Below, piece by piece: positions 13,487 through 26,676 of a DNA stretch of 64,000 nt; within the stretch, counting starts at the first letter, position 1; the number at the start of each line of letters is the position of its first letter. This stretch comes from Saccharina japonica (lineage: Eukaryota; Sar; Phaeophyceae; Laminariales; Laminariaceae): contig MEHQ01003012.1 in NCBI GenBank assembly GCA_008828725.1, positions 62,001 to 126,000 of the forward strand, read 5' to 3'. Under the pieces are notes generated by a model that was given only the letters and a program-made list of their open reading frames with translations, had not been told where the DNA came from and searched no databases. Position numbers and translations under genes: made by a program.

Positions 13487-13700
13487 ATTGTCCTCGCTCT
13501 TCCTTTCTTCTTCCGTCTTTGTCGCAACTCAAATCCGGGGTAACACAGTACCCCCCCCTCTTCGCACTACGTACGGTACTTGCGTTGCGTTTTTACCGCG
13601 AGAAGATTTCATGATAATACGAATTTCAACACGGAAACTCGAACCCTCGATATCAACCTTAGTTGTCTTCATGGCTAACTGCTAGACCGGCCACACGCTT
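13487..13700 (-). mobile_element. SINE copy 1 (diverged)
   Basis: This is a minus-oriented member of the SINE family seen best at 60071-60402. The tRNA-like head is at the right end: box B reads GGGTTCGAGTTTCC and box A is GGTCTAGCAGTTAG-like. The shared 3' body has the block complementary to CAACTCAAATCCGGGG, which corresponds to GTAACTCGGATCCGGGG in copy 4. It lies between the downstream repeat and the duplicated exon 5 of block A and is absent from the equivalent site of block B, so it was inserted after the duplication or lost from B. Confidence 0.75.
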
Positions 13701-13875
13701 GAATAGTATCCAACACGATGTTGCTAGTATTATTGAATGCCCGTTAAAGAGACGACTCCAAGAAAAAACCAACAATGTCCACATCTCGAGTTATACAACT
13801 CGCACGACAAAACCCGATTCACTTTTGTCTTCCCCTTGTTCATGCCGCAACATATCGATAGCCTGATTTGCTCAC

Positions 13876-14022
13876 CGGCTTCTGCAGCACCACGAAACCC
13901 CAGCACATGAGTGGGCACCTCGCCGCGGACAACCAGCGGCTAATCCCTCCCATCACCTTGTCCGCGAACTGATCGTTGAAGCCCTCCAGGCCGCCGCGAC
14001 GAGATTTGAAGGCATCCCGATT
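13876..14022 (-). pseudogene. Duplicated exon 5 of the methyltransferase (block A)
   Basis: This has exactly the same length (147 nt) and phase as exon 5 at 26677-26823. It is open throughout, with an AG acceptor (GAATCGCAG) and the same donor context (CCG then GTGAGC). By eye 32 of 49 residues match, including SRRGG near the start and the whole C-terminal strand MCWGFVVLQKP. Differences include loss of the Gly before the last strand (RRG becomes RCP). Because exons 1-3 are not duplicated in block A and exon 4 is broken there, this copy cannot make a methyltransferase by itself. Its intact splice sites leave open use as an alternative last exon of the parent gene. Confidence 0.75.
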
Positions 14023-16536
14023 CTGCGATTCCAAACAAGGACGAGATGCCCGCGATTGGTTTAGCCGGAGGAGGAATACCATAAGCCTTCAAGACAGCCT
14101 CGGAAACAAGTTGCTCAGAGAAATGTATTGCTAGGTTTTACTTGACGCCGTTCTGAACACAAAATGAACACTATACGGCCTCCTCTATATTTGACGACTG
14201 GACGCGTGTAATGAATAGGGTTTCCACAAAGTTTTTCGAAAACTCGCCTGACTGGCGGGGCTCCCCAACTGAGACGCAGCCCGATATCGATACACTAAAC
14301 GTTTTGTTGACACGAACCCTTAGGCCATGGCATTGCTCATCAGGCCAGGTGATCTGCGGGGTTCATAATATTACCTGCAGCAGGCGTCACTGATGCGAGG
14401 GTGGGTGATCTTCTACCTGAGGAAATATCATACATCGTCAGAAATGTACTGGTATTGGTACAATACCCTATAGCTATTGGGAAAGGTTTTCGACCATGTT
14501 TCTCACATACAGTTACAGGGTAAGGTATACCGAGGACCTTGCGAAATGAGGCTTGCAGTAGGTTATAGGTGGGTAGCGTGCGTCACTTACGGCTTTTGTC
14601 CTTGTGTACCACGGGGCCGTCTATTCTCATAAAGTCATCGAGGGCTTCAACACGTAAATCCTTTTGAAGACAAAGTTCTCTTACGAGTAAACCTTGAGCA
14701 AATTATATATATTTTTTACTTCTTCATTTGACCCCCATATTTTCGGATTTGTTTGGTTCCGAATAATTCCTCAACAATCATGTTGTTTGTTTGACAGGCG
14801 AAAAGGGTTTCGCAAACCACCTCAAGAGCGGAGGCAGCTCTTACAAGCTGCAGTCCTCAAAATCCAGCGGGGTATGCGAATTACGTCGGCCATACTATCC
14901 GTGGTTGGACATATAATATCAACACAAACGATATCACGCATATCGTTTAATCGGAAGCGGGTGGTATACTATACATACAGTGGGTACCAACCTAGCGATG
15001 TCCGGCTTTTCCAGTGTTTATCGTACAGCAATACTGACGTATATGTTTTCATGCGAACATAGTTGGTGGTACATCGCATGTGAATGAGAGTTCAGCAAAT
15101 CAGCCTCAACAGGGCTGCGTACAATGTGCTCGACGTAGCCAGTGCATCCGGAAGTGTATACCCCCTCAGTCCCGTCTAATGCGGCGAAGCCAGTCCGGCG
15201 GACGGAGCTGCTGGGCATCGTCCGCGTCTGGAGACCTGGATGTGACCGAGACGCCAACATACGTATGGGTGAATAAGGGATCAAACCAAGGCCTGGTCAC
15301 ATAAACAAGGCGCTCAACACAGCATTTCTCCGCTTGGGTCCGCGTGCCTTTGAATTTAAAAGACACTAGTTGTTTTAACTTGGGGGGCGGGATGAATAGT
15401 GCAACAGTACTTGGGGTATTTTTTACAACCCCTACCGCCCGGGTTTTGGGTGGCTTTAATATCTAGATTATGCTTCCTTGCAGAGACATCCACCACTATT
15501 TTGACTTGCTGCGTTGGGACGTTCTGCTGGCGCTTGCCGTTGAAAAGAGCGAAATCATAATCTTGGGAGTTTCATCCACAACAACTTAGGAGTGTCTTGA
15601 GATTGTCCGTCCGCTATTACCCAACGGGAGTCTACGCGTCGGCGTTGTGGCCATGAAGTGGACGAACCTCAGGGTACAACACAAAATTACACAATAAACA
15701 ACCCCCCCCCCCTTGAACGATTGCACTTCACTTACGGAGACCTGCAACTCCCCGCAAACAACAACAGCCGGTAAACAATATCGACGCACCTTTTGAAGAT
15801 GAGGGTCGGTTGCACCATATTGACTCACGAGGAGTTTGCGTGAATTCAGCGTTTCTTGACCCAGCAGCACCAACAAGTCGGACATTCCCAACGTTGTTCG
15901 TCTTGCTCGCTGAAGGCTAGGACCCAGGCTACACCGTCGATAATACAGAGGGGGTAATAAAAACGCCCGCTGATTGCCTCGCCGAGCCTTCGAGCTAATG
16001 AGCCAACGTACCACGAACAGAGTGCGAACATAAAAAACATGATGCCTTGAGAAAATTGCAAAGTGTTCGGCCCTCAATGGGGCAAACACGCGATAGACAG
16101 CTCTGAAGTATGTCCTTGCTATATAATTGTTCCGAAAATTCGGAGCGTGCACACGTTTTTGCGATTGTGTTGTCATTTTGTGTACACCCTCGTCGACGAG
16201 CCCACGGACGCCTATTCGACAACATGTTGCTCCGTTGTGAGGACGAGTTTTGTTCGCCTCGTAAACCAACTTAGGCATTGTTCATGCAACAAGGAGAACA
16301 CGATTATACATCGTCCAATAGGCCGCTGCACAACGTAGAAATAGCAGCATGCTGGTCCCCAAATTGTCCATCGATAAACACACCTAAGGCATCCAAACCT
16401 TGCAGTCAGACATCTGCGCATTGAACATACGTACCACGTCTGGCGCACACGCTCGGCCACCACACAGTACCATTTCAACCATCATTTACATGCTGAGTTT
16501 TGGTGAAACTACTGGAATGGCAGGTTTGGGTCATAT
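14023..16536. other. Block A counterpart of intron 4
   Basis: About 2.5 kb separates the duplicated exons 5 and 4. Patches match block B at 27.9-28.2 and 35.7-36.9 kb. Frames on both strands give alignable peptides, for example KIQRGMRITSAILSVVGHII against KIRRGCHNTSATLSRVGHII, so part of it may once have been coding. A 230-codon minus frame (15586-16278) overlaps these patches but has no recognised domain. A poly-C tract lies at about 15703-15712. Confidence 0.5.
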
Positions 16537-16608
16537 CGAATCATAGTGCATCACAACGTTGGTCGTTTGATCGTCGAATTCGACGAACTCTAACCCCTAG
16601 GCCTTGCC
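16537..16608 (-). pseudogene. Broken duplicated exon 4 of the methyltransferase
   Basis: This corresponds to the last 24 codons of exon 4 (36912-36983). Twenty of 24 positions match, including GLEFVEFDDQT and VMHYDS. It is clearly dead. A TAG replaces the Tyr codon near its left edge, the donor GTGAGA has become ATATGA, and the 5' 57 nt of the exon with its acceptor are missing. The break falls exactly where a T-rich tract begins. Confidence 0.85.
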
Positions 16609-16796
16609 CCTTTTTTTTTTTGTTTTCTATTTTTTTTTTTTTTTTTTGTCTTTTTTTTTTTTTTTCTTTTTAATTTTAATTTGTTTTTATTTTTTTTCTT
16701 TATTTTTTTGGGGTTTTTTTGTTGGTTTTTTGGGTTTTGGGTTATTTTTTTTTTTGGGTTCTTTTGTTTTTTGGGTATTGTTTTTTGCTTGTCCTG
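16608..16796. repeat. T-rich tract with GGGTTTT-like units
   Basis: About 190 bases are almost pure T with scattered G runs and almost no C or A on the plus strand. The right half repeats GGGTTTT and GGGTTTTTT units. It replaces the 5' part of the duplicated exon 4. The matching homology to block B resumes immediately to its right (the CCAACACCTGGC block at about 16803, equivalent to 37181). The frames here are poly-Phe or poly-Lys products of the composition. Confidence 0.85.
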
Positions 16797-17553
16797 TACT
16801 AGCCAACACCTGGCATCGGTAGTACTCCTCACTCTCCATGCAGGGGTTCTTTGCTCTTGGTGGGCACAGTAAGCCCGGATACAAATCGGTGAATATTTGT
16901 AATTGCACGTTGAAGGAGGGGTACAAAGGTGTCCGGCATTCATTCCTCGCTCCGTACCACGGGGCACTCTCGCGCCACCGTAAAGGTCGCACTTGTGAGC
17001 TAGAACACCTTATACTGACAGAGGGGTGGTCCACCATCGCAGTCGGGAAGCGACCCGATGTAATTGGATTTCATGCGATTTTTTGCGCAACAGCAGTGAC
17101 ACGCAGAGGAATGCGTGTCGCGTTTGGCTTGCAGTATTGCTTGTGGTCGGTTGCTCGGTTAACAGAAGCATAGAGCCCCCCAAATGGGGTGCTTCAGAAC
17201 GCGAAGGTGCCACCCGTACAGCACGCTCCTACGCCCGCGCCTCAGAGTAAGCACGGGTTCCTACAAAGGCTTCATGTACCATGTTCTACACGTTTGTAGA
17301 AACCCAGCCCTACCCTCTCCCATGGTTGGGTTGTATCTCCTCACCACCGTTTCATGGAGCAGCAATATACCTATCCTCATTTGAACTTGCCACAACAGCA
17401 AGAAACGGGGCCGCCGCTCGCCTTGATCCATGCCACGGTATGGGTAGGTTACGTACTGTGGTGTCTACCAGGTTCTTCTTTTTGTGGTCGGCATACCTCA
17501 TTGTAAGACGGCAGGTTTCACAAACCTGTGTACGCGCCATCTGGCCATAAAAA

Positions 17554-18800
17554 CAATCACAAAAGGCTATCAAAATACCTGTATACCGTATTAATGCGAG
17601 TCGAAGCACCTCCCTCCGCCCGGATCGAAGGCACTAGAGTACACTACTGTAACAAGTGGAGAGTGTAGGTGCACGCAAACAATCGCGCAGTAGTTGTATG
17701 TAACGAACCTAAGGGGAGCCCGATAACTATAAGTTGGAAGTGAGGAGAAGATTAGTTACCGACACGTACCTATCCGAATAATGCACTAAACTAAAATAGG
17801 AGAGAAAGTCGATCTTGTACGTAGAAAAAACGACGTGGATAATGTATGGTTTCTTCTCAGGTGTTTATATGTAGCTCGATAATGTAACCCCACACAAACA
17901 AAACACCAGGAAATGTAAACCAGGAGTTGAACAATACAGGAGTGAAGGTCAGGCACACAGCGCCGCTCACAGCGACAAATACACGCTAGCGAGGTGGCCC
18001 CTGATACACTCAAACCCTGTACAGGCGACATCTCTGGGTGGTTGGATGGCTGTCGGCTGTTCGGCGGCGGCTGGCTAGCTGACCGCCCACCCCATGCCTC
18101 ACAACACAGCTCTATCATTCGCACTGAGAGAAACCGGGCCTGGGCCAGCAAGAAGGAAAAGCATAACCCTGTTCTACTGCCTTTTTTTAAACAAGACGTG
18201 GGTCCGTTCTTATACTATTTTCGATGCGTCTCGATAATAGCTTATAGAACGATCCTCTGTGTCATGGTTTGCGAGGTCGATAGAGTTTGATCGTAACACC
18301 AAGGTAGACTAGCTCGGCTCGCCACCCACATTACCTACGCTCGCCGCCTGGACGACGAATCCACGCCATGTCTCACGAGCTACGGGCGGGGACAAGCACC
18401 GGTTGCCTCTGACCCGTGGAGACAACTCGCTCGCTCCGAGCCGCGTACGATGTCCAAACTGCTCATGCTGTGCTGTGTGAATTATGTGCAGCAGCGTCTA
18501 CTACTGCTGTTGTATATACGAGCACCGACAAAAGCAAGCAGCAAAACAAAAACACAAACAAACGTCGCTTTTCCACATCAGCTCTTGACCAATTATTGGC
18601 GTTTGCGCCACACGCAACGCTGGAATACGAGCTTCGGCGTTGAATGTCTGTGTCTGTCTTCGCTACACCAGCTCGCGCCCAAACCGTCCAAGAGAACGAC
18701 CTGTCGACTCCATCTGATTTGGACGTAGTCGCACGTAATACGAGTTGTGTTTCGTGGGATGTTTTTTATGCTACTGTCAGTGTCGCTGAGGGCCCGTAAC
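17554..18800. other. No recognisable gene
   Basis: Spacer between the two duplicated blocks. Only short frames occur. No splice-bounded coding exon or terminal repeat was noticed. Confidence 0.35.
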
Positions 18801-19837
18801 TTACGCCAGTTTGAAAGTGTTACATGGACGGGTACACGCGATTGGCAGAAAATGTACCGTATGCCGTAGAGGGTACTTTTAGTGTAGGCCGATGGGCTTT
18901 GAAAGCCAATTTGCCATCTGTGAGGCTCCAGTCTATTCGACTGGCGAATTTACTACTGCCAACCGCATTTCGCTCGACGATCGTGGCCAGATGTAGGACA
19001 GCATGGGCCAAGTCCTGCGCTCGCTTCTGGCGACATTGGGAACTTGGGAAACCAAAGAGAATGTGCGTCTATGAACACGACCATACATTGGAGGTGTGTT
19101 CTGCATCATGCATCACCGCCGTTGAACGCATCCGTTTGCAGCACGCGTGGCTATACCATGGTCGGGCAAGAGGGCGTTACACCTAGAACAAAACAGCACC
19201 ACCACCGAACACACAAACCAGATGGGCCAGGGGAGTCCAGGGATTGGAATGTCATGCAACCCCTCCCCCCTCCATCTCCCAAAACAATGTTTTAAAAAAC
19301 TTGACCGTGTGCTGTTTTTTTGGTGTTTTGTTTACAGTGCCAACGAGGCGTTTTGAAGCATCCCCCCCCAGTAGATAATATACATACCTGGTGCTGCGGC
19401 TTGGTGTTACGATTAGCTACTTTGATGGGTACTGTGCCGCCCTGTAGTAAGCGGGCATGCGTGTATTCTTGAATACCTGATACGTAACGGTAATTCAGCA
19501 ATTGAGCATAGTTTTACTGTTCTTTGGCCTACCCAGGCATCATATCGTGCCTTATGCGAGCGAGTGTTCGAGCTGAGGTGTCCGGAAAGTCAGGAGTGTC
19601 TGGAGTGTTGCTCGATATTCCCTTGACGGGTGCGTATAAGACAAGCATATTATGCAGAACCAGGTAGGCGCGGTGCGAGTAAATGACACACGTGTAGGCG
19701 TGGTCAGCGGTGGGTGTCCCAATTAGATTGTCATATTGCATTCGAACATATATTGCTTCTATCTCTACTTGCTTCTCTTTACTGCTGTTGTTGTTGGGGT
19801 CGTCGCAACTCTCTACACAGCATCAGCGTATTTTGCA

Positions 19838-20095
19838 GTGGTATGGAGGGCCCTGTATCAACGAGGGGGGCGGTGAATTTTAACCTTCCCCTGTTTATAG
19901 TTCTGAATACGTTTTTTTCAGGGTTGGGAAGGCCTTGAATCGAGGAGCACCGGGGGGCTCTTATCCATCACCTCTTGGAATAGTTTATGCATATTGTTCA
20001 AGGTTGGGAAGGCCTTGTATCAAGGAGGGGTGGGGTGTTTATTTACCTTGCCTTGGTTGAAGTTTTATATACATTTTGTCTAGGTGTAGAGAGAG
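19838..20095 (+). repeat. Tandem repeat, about 80-bp unit
   Basis: Three imperfect units are each built around GGTTGGGAAGGCCTTG(T/A)ATC, followed by a G-rich block and a T-rich tail ending TTTTGTCTAGG or TTTTTTTCAGG. Unit starts are at about 19843, 19922 and 20005. It lies inside block B and is not seen at the matching place of block A. Confidence 0.7.
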
Positions 20096-22340
20096 GGGAG
20101 GATGCCAGGAACCCCCCCGCCCCGGTCTGGAGCTCGACGTTGAATGATACTGTAGTAAGTGTGATGTTGGACTTTGTTTTTTCGTGCACCCTCGGATGGG
20201 CCAATACCTTGTCGTCAGAGGCCCCACCATCCAAACCACGCGGCAGTGAGCCGCACCTTGTCGTCAAGCGTCAGCCCCACTTTTATGCCGCCAACATATT
20301 TGGGTCAAAGACCGGGGCTTATCAAGTTATCGACAACAACTGCACCCCGCAGAGACAGACATAAATATCGACCAGGCATTGTGTAAAATCTCAGAGCTAA
20401 GATGTCTAGAGAAACAGTAGAACCCGCCTATCCGCGAAGATCTGTATGAAACAGCCTAGTACTACAAACAGCCCCCCAACTCGATGCGCCATATCACAGG
20501 TCACGGACCACGTATTTCGAAAATGCCAGGGAAATCACAAGACATCCCACATCCCATCGTAAACCATTGCCAATGTAAACAGGCCACCCCAAACACGACC
20601 CTAAATAAGCGCCAAGATGAAGCGGGAATATCAACTTTCACCATTGAGAACTGCAACCGTAACACGATAGCCCCAGTACGGAATTGCTCAATATCGCTTT
20701 CGGTACAGTTCTAAAGCAAAGTAAAAGTACTCACTAAGGGAAGGGGGACATTCAACAATCAAGAGCATGCTGGTGAAACCTTCGCCCGAAACTAACAACA
20801 CCGCTTACGCGCGCCACCCGATAACATCGCCCACCCTGTTGTGCAGATGGAAACATCAGAGCAACATATCATCGCCCCCCCTTTTGTATACCTTCTACTC
20901 TGTAAAAGCAGAACAACCGCACGTGTCTGATGTAGAACAACTTGAATCGAAGCAATGCCGCCCCCCTGCTACACACTTTGTTTGGACGTATACAACGAGA
21001 CAACAAGCTACTACGTCTGAATGTCAACGCACGTTAGATATATAGAAAAATGTACTGCCTTTTAACCGGTAGCCAACGCGTACGACACGATTTGTCAAAG
21101 CCATCGGCGTGCTTCACTGATGTGTTGATCTTACGCGACCTACGGGTACCTTCAAGCACCGTCCGCATTTCCCCAGTAACGCATGCAGCGCAACGTTAAC
21201 AATTAAAATACTTAGCTAAATACCCCACTAATTCCGAAAGCTCCTACTCATATCCCACAAAGTATTTCTCTACCCCCCCCCTCGGAGAACAAGCCAGTTA
21301 GGAAAACCAACACATGCTCATCGCAACGTCATGGCCGAAGCGAATCATTCAGGGTGCTACGCGTTGATACACGAAATCGGCGTGCTGCTCTGGCGACTGA
21401 GCGCGTCGATTTCAACCCCCCTGTTAGACAAACACTCCAAACCCTCGTGTGCTAGAGAACAACGACACACATCAACCAACGCACAAAGCCACCCACCTAG
21501 AGACTGACTTAGCTTGTTCGAATAGTCTATAGTCGGCATCTACGTCCTATCCCACGACAAAAACAAAAGTTTGCGACACTCGAAATACAACACGCCTGCT
21601 ACCCTGGATCCAACAGGTCACTTATCATCCCATCCCATTACACATCCAACTGCGTGCTGCTGTTGGTGATGTTGTGCTCCAGGTCTAATGGGTGCGTTGG
21701 TTTCCCTTTCTGGGACACCCTGACCTACCGGGGCAACATTTCTACCCCCAATTCCACCCTCAAGCCCCCTTGCTGCAACTGCCTCGTCACCACCGCTCTC
21801 GCCTCTACACTCTCGATCCTGCTGCCCAGCGATAACACATTAGTCGCAGCTCCGTCGATGCCAACTGCCCACCAGCCCCCCCCCCAGAAACCGCATGTTG
21901 CTGCTGCTGTACTTCGGCTCACACTTCCACCCGATCACCACAAGTCTTGTCGGCATCATGCAATAGCCGTGCCCTTCTCATTTTCGGCATCACACACGCA
22001 TGGCATGGCGTCTTGTCGCGGTGAGAGGCTGGCGCAGAAGCCCTGTTCCCCTGGCTCTAAAATGTTTTTCGTGCTCCCAGACACACACGCATGAACCGTT
22101 CAGTTCTCCTTCCCCTCTTACCGCGGGCACCGGCCACACCTACTGTAACATGCGTGAGCTTTGTCGGTGCCATCGGAGCTCCTGGTATAGGTGGGCCGTA
22201 CCAATACCATCATCGACCGGTGACATGGATACGTATTATTCTTGACATCGTAGAACAAGCCTCCCCCAGGCAGGCCAAGCAATCCTTTCAGGCTTTACCC
22301 GAGGACACGCAACGTATTGTAGATCAGTAGCCCAGTGTAG

Positions 22341-25300
22341 CGTCAAAATCTCAGAATGTCGGTATCGATCATCGCAGTATCACCAGCAGTCTACTGTGGA
22401 AGCCACGAAGGAGTTCCGCTGGGGCCAGAATGAAGAAGGTTCAAGGTTCCGTCACCTTTTCCTCAAATCGATGGCAGGACGAACAAGAAGGAAGGACGTA
22501 GGAAACGGCGACGAGTTTCGTGGGGTTACTTTAGGAAATACACACGCACGACACATAACGGCAAAGACATCACGTATCATAATACCTCGCAGAGGATTAT
22601 TGCAACCAGTGCGCTGTATGAGATGGTCCCAGCAAACGCCAGAGCTGAACCCGTTTCGCCCCTTTGCGCTTTGAGTTTTGCGCTTTGAAAACGCACTTTG
22701 GCAGGGGTGTGCGGCGTTTCGACACTACGATAATCATCACGGCTCCACCCTTGTCAACACAACACATTTTTCGTTCTCTATAGGTCCAGTTTCACAAGTT
22801 TCCCCAGCATTTCGGCACTTTTGACCGTCCCTATTGTGCGATGTATTTCTGTTTGAAAAGAAGAGCCGACCGTGAGGGTTTTGTTGCTTGCGTTACGCTC
22901 AACCCTGCCACAGTATGGTTTTTCACTCTCTACAAAAGAAGCGCTGACAATATTTTCCAGAAGTATAGTTATTCCCTTAGTCTAAGGTTCCAACTATACC
23001 CCTTGATACATTTTTTTGGTATGTTGACAAGCGTACCATATAACAGCCCCTCATGCCCTACAAAACAAACTTGCGTCACGCACGCCTTCCTCTTGTTGAT
23101 GAGACGTTGTAGACTTGTTAGCGTACATCGTGATGAAAACAACATTTGTTTTTTTTTGTTGCTCGAAGTTGAAATTTCATGTCTCTTCCTGGCACCAACT
23201 CCTATCTGTTTGTTTATGTTGGCGCGCATAAATCGTACAGCTTCTACTCAACATCAATTACTTAGATGGTGCAGATACTATGTTTTGTTTTGTTTTCTAG
23301 CCTACGCTCCTGTAGTCAATTGTTTGGTCGGGGGAGCGGATAGCAGGATAAGGGTGTGTGGGATTCAGGAGTAGATTGTATAAGTCGGTGTGAATGATTG
23401 AATATTTTCACGGCATACGATAGTTTGTTGTGATGGATGGGACCATTGTTCAAGCTGTTACTTAAGGTACAGTGGGGGGGCATTCCTTTGTTTTTCCAAG
23501 AAAGGAAAACCATTATTTTTCATGCGGTCATAAATTATACGTGTTGTAGAGAAAAGCCCTGGGCCATATATAACCCAAGCCTCGACCTAAAAGCCCATGG
23601 TCGTTTTTATCCCTGGGCGGTGACGGGATACGTCCTCTTGCAGCTAGCTGTGTTATGATCTCGTGTGCTCGATTGATGGTCGGAGCCCATCAGACAATTA
23701 GTGCAGCAGTACTCCTGTACCTCGTCTACAATACCTATTGTGTGTTCTTCATTTTAGCCTACCTAGTATGTACGATGTGCACCAGAGCACAATGGACAGT
23801 TGGGAAGCGCCTGATAAAGATGTACCGGTAGCCTAAATAATGGGAGTACTATGAGTATAAGCAGTGTTGAAGGCCCAATTTATCGGAGTACTAGAAGTAT
23901 GTTCAGTGCCGAACCCCGAGAACAAGCAGTGCCGGGTTGATAAAGCTTTGAAATACTTGAAAAGCAGACAGCACCCGCAGTACAGAACCTCGAAAAGTAT
24001 GCGACTACACGAAGTACCTGAAGTATGCATGCTTTAACACAAATATTGTATTTAATCTTCCAGGTACTGGCGCCTGTGAAAAATGTTAAAGGATATAAAC
24101 GCCTGTGAAACAGGGGTGTAATGACGGCCGAGGTATTAAAACGATGCACAGAGGTTCCTATCAGCAGCACATTTTAGACTTCGAGTATGCTCGAAAGGAC
24201 GGGCATTAGACCCCGCTCTCGCTGCCTCCTTCACCCCCGAGACTCAAAGCGTTGATACCCTCCGCGAACGCCAGCTAAATACCGGCCTACTGTTGGCTCA
24301 GTCGCGGATGACTGCTGTTCTGCTGTCTTCTGCTTCTATTAAAACTTAGTGAGGTGGAGGCGTGAAGATAGTAAACGTGCGGGGCCCGCACTATGATGGG
24401 ACCAGTCCCTTAGTACGTACTGCGCCATCCTCACATGCTGTTGCGGGACGGAGTCGTGCCAACCGATTTTCGCCGCACTAGAGTGGGGCTCCGCATTAAT
24501 AAAATAATTTGGGCGGGTCTAGTGCGGGATCCCCACTGTAGCCGTATGTGATACTCGCACATACGTGCAGCACAGCAGCAGATACGCAATAATGTAATAC
24601 AGAAGGCGGCGTCACCTGTCCCTCTTTCACACATTTGTTTGAGTATTGAGTTTACAATTTTTCAGAAAGTGTCATCTTGTATCTTATGGCGTCGTCCAGT
24701 AGTTCGCCTCGGGGTTACCTAGACAGTCGGCCACAGTATCTCACGAGCTGATCGGGGCAGCTGCGCCCGGGCCCAGCAGTATCATGAGGTCGGCTGCGGT
24801 GGTCGGTCGGTTGTGGGTTTCGAGTGGCCATCGTTATATTTATCGCTCGAAATGCGTTGATACTGTTCGCGATCTCGAAATGATATGAAAGCTATCGGCA
24901 TTCCGACTGCTTGTCGTACTGGTTTATATGCTATAACCATATGGTCATTTGATCAGATGTTACATTGCCGTATTGATACCGTGGGGGTCATGATCAGGCG
25001 CCGTCTAGAGCAACAGTGCCACGAGACATTTCCGCTACCTGCTTACACAGTAGTCACAGATCATAGGTATCTCAAACCCGCTCTTAAAGAGGCCCGCCTG
25101 GGTGCTCTGTATCTCGCGAGCACTTGCCACTGCGCCAGCAAGCTTGCACACCACAATAATAATAGTAGTAAAACAAAAAAAAACTCTTACTGATACTGGT
25201 GTTACAACACAATCAAACGTACGCGAGTGCCTTTACGGGTATGGTAGACGTACTGGTACTAGTCCAGCTATCGAGCGTGGCTCACGACAATCAAGCATAA

Positions 25301-26556
25301 ATCAAGATTAAAATCGAAAACAAAAAAGGAAATCATGGTTTTATACGTACTCATGTGACACAATCAAGACCACGGTTAATACCATTCGAGCTAATCAACC
25401 GTAATGACCGAAATTTACTTCGCGAAATGTTTTTTTGTCTTAAAATAGTGACTCACTCTTCGATAGAGCGAAATACGACTTTATTAGCGGACGCGAGTTG
25501 GGATCCGTCGCCACACAAACCGAGCAGAACCACCAACAGTTTCACGGAGACGGGGGTGACGTGTGCGAAGGCACGGCCGCGAGCGCATGGCCGCGGTTTG
25601 CCTGAGCCCGGATAGTTTGGCGACGGTAAAAAATAAAACTGAAATCTAATAACTGAAAATGGAAAAATGAAATCGAAAAACTCGTCATGAAAAACTCCGG
25701 CCAAGAAAAGATAGAGTTTGCTTTGAGCCGCAACACAGACTGAACCTAAACCCCAACGACATTTAGAATGTTTAAACGGGTTCTTTGTTCTGGCATACAA
25801 CCATAGTGTACATATATATATATATTGTTTTCGTATGATGAGACCCTATAGTGGCTCATGCTCGCATCGCTCGACCTCGTGAGCCAAACTACGGCTAACG
25901 GGGTGTTTCCGAGGTCCCAAGTTGTTCGTGCTGGTGGTGGCTCCTCCAGTGCATAGCGGCCCGTTTTCTCCATTCTCGTGCTTTCTTTCATTGACACTCT
26001 TTGATGTGTCTAGCCAATCTGGGACTGTTAATAATAGTATAATCGGACATAAAGCTTGCCTGCGGGAATCGTGTTTGGGGAAATAATAAGGAGCTCATCA
26101 TGTGAAACCTAACTTGAGAAACTCTTTTTTGTGCTGGGACTGGTGCTACGCCGGGGGGGCCACGTGTTATCAATGCCCCGTTTCCATCACTCGGGGAAGG
26201 GGTGGCTCCGTACATCACCTCGAACCAACCGGGGAAAACAAAGACGTTGACGCAGAGCAACGAAAACACATGGCGAGCATATCGCCAAAAACAAATGCTT
26301 GAAAGTTTGTGACTTTTAGGAACGAAGATAGCCACGCAGTCGAATGGCTCTGAGCGGCTTGACGAAAATGATACAAAACTGTAGCACTGTAGCACTGTTT
26401 TGTTCTGGTGTGCAAATAGCTTTGCGCGTCCAGGGGTTGAGGCTGGAACGACGACAGGCTGTACGAGGTATCACAAAAATGGGTTTGTGGGTCCATTCTA
26501 CGTTGGTTTGATGGGCCGTGCACTTTCCCCACACCAAGTCCAATCTTTAGTGTTCT
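22341..26556. other. Unassigned insert 3' of the methyltransferase gene
   Basis: Block A has only about 0.45 kb at the corresponding place, so most of this is probably inserted sequence. A plus-strand frame at 22396-22674 is protein-like (Arg/Thr-rich, 92 codons) but unrecognised. A 177-codon plus frame at 22841-23374 has no coding bias. The 3' end of the methyltransferase transcript, and any sixth exon, should lie here or further left. Confidence 0.4.
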
Positions 26557-26676
26557 TCAAGAAAGCACCCGTCTTTCCCATCGGCTTAGGCAATATATCC
26601 CAAAAACCGTGAGGTCCCTTAGCCTCCCGAAACCAAAGCGCCCGGCAGAAACAAAGTAATGGTCTGATTTGCTCAC

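Larger units (their letters stand above)
10500..17553. repeat. Segmental duplication block A
   Basis: This block is collinear with 18.8-38.24 kb (block B). Matching landmarks in order (A/B) are: a peptide-coding patch VERTRLLHAWLF / VERIRLQHAWLY (about 10.7/19.1 kb); a patch GAAINIKQAVCSI / TDINIDQALCKIS (about 10.94/20.34 kb); a patch near 13.1-13.35/22.1-22.32; exon-5-like sequence (13.88/26.68); a patch at 14.8-15.09/27.9-28.2; a patch at 15.27-15.35/35.69-35.78; 15.6-16.55/35.95-36.9; exon-4-like sequence (16.54/36.91); and 16.8-17.55/37.16-38.24. Divergence is high but the order and orientation are unbroken. Block A is compact at about 7 kb, and B is spread over about 19 kb by insertions. 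Confidence 0.75.

Noticed and set aside
16590..16967. Lys-rich 125-codon minus frame
   Set aside because: It is produced by the T-rich tract at 16608-16796; poly-Lys is purely compositional.
22841..23374. 177-codon plus-strand frame
   Set aside because: A frame this long is expected about once by chance in 64 kb read six ways. Third positions show no bias, no motif is visible, and Phe/Leu/Cys-rich segments follow the T-rich composition.
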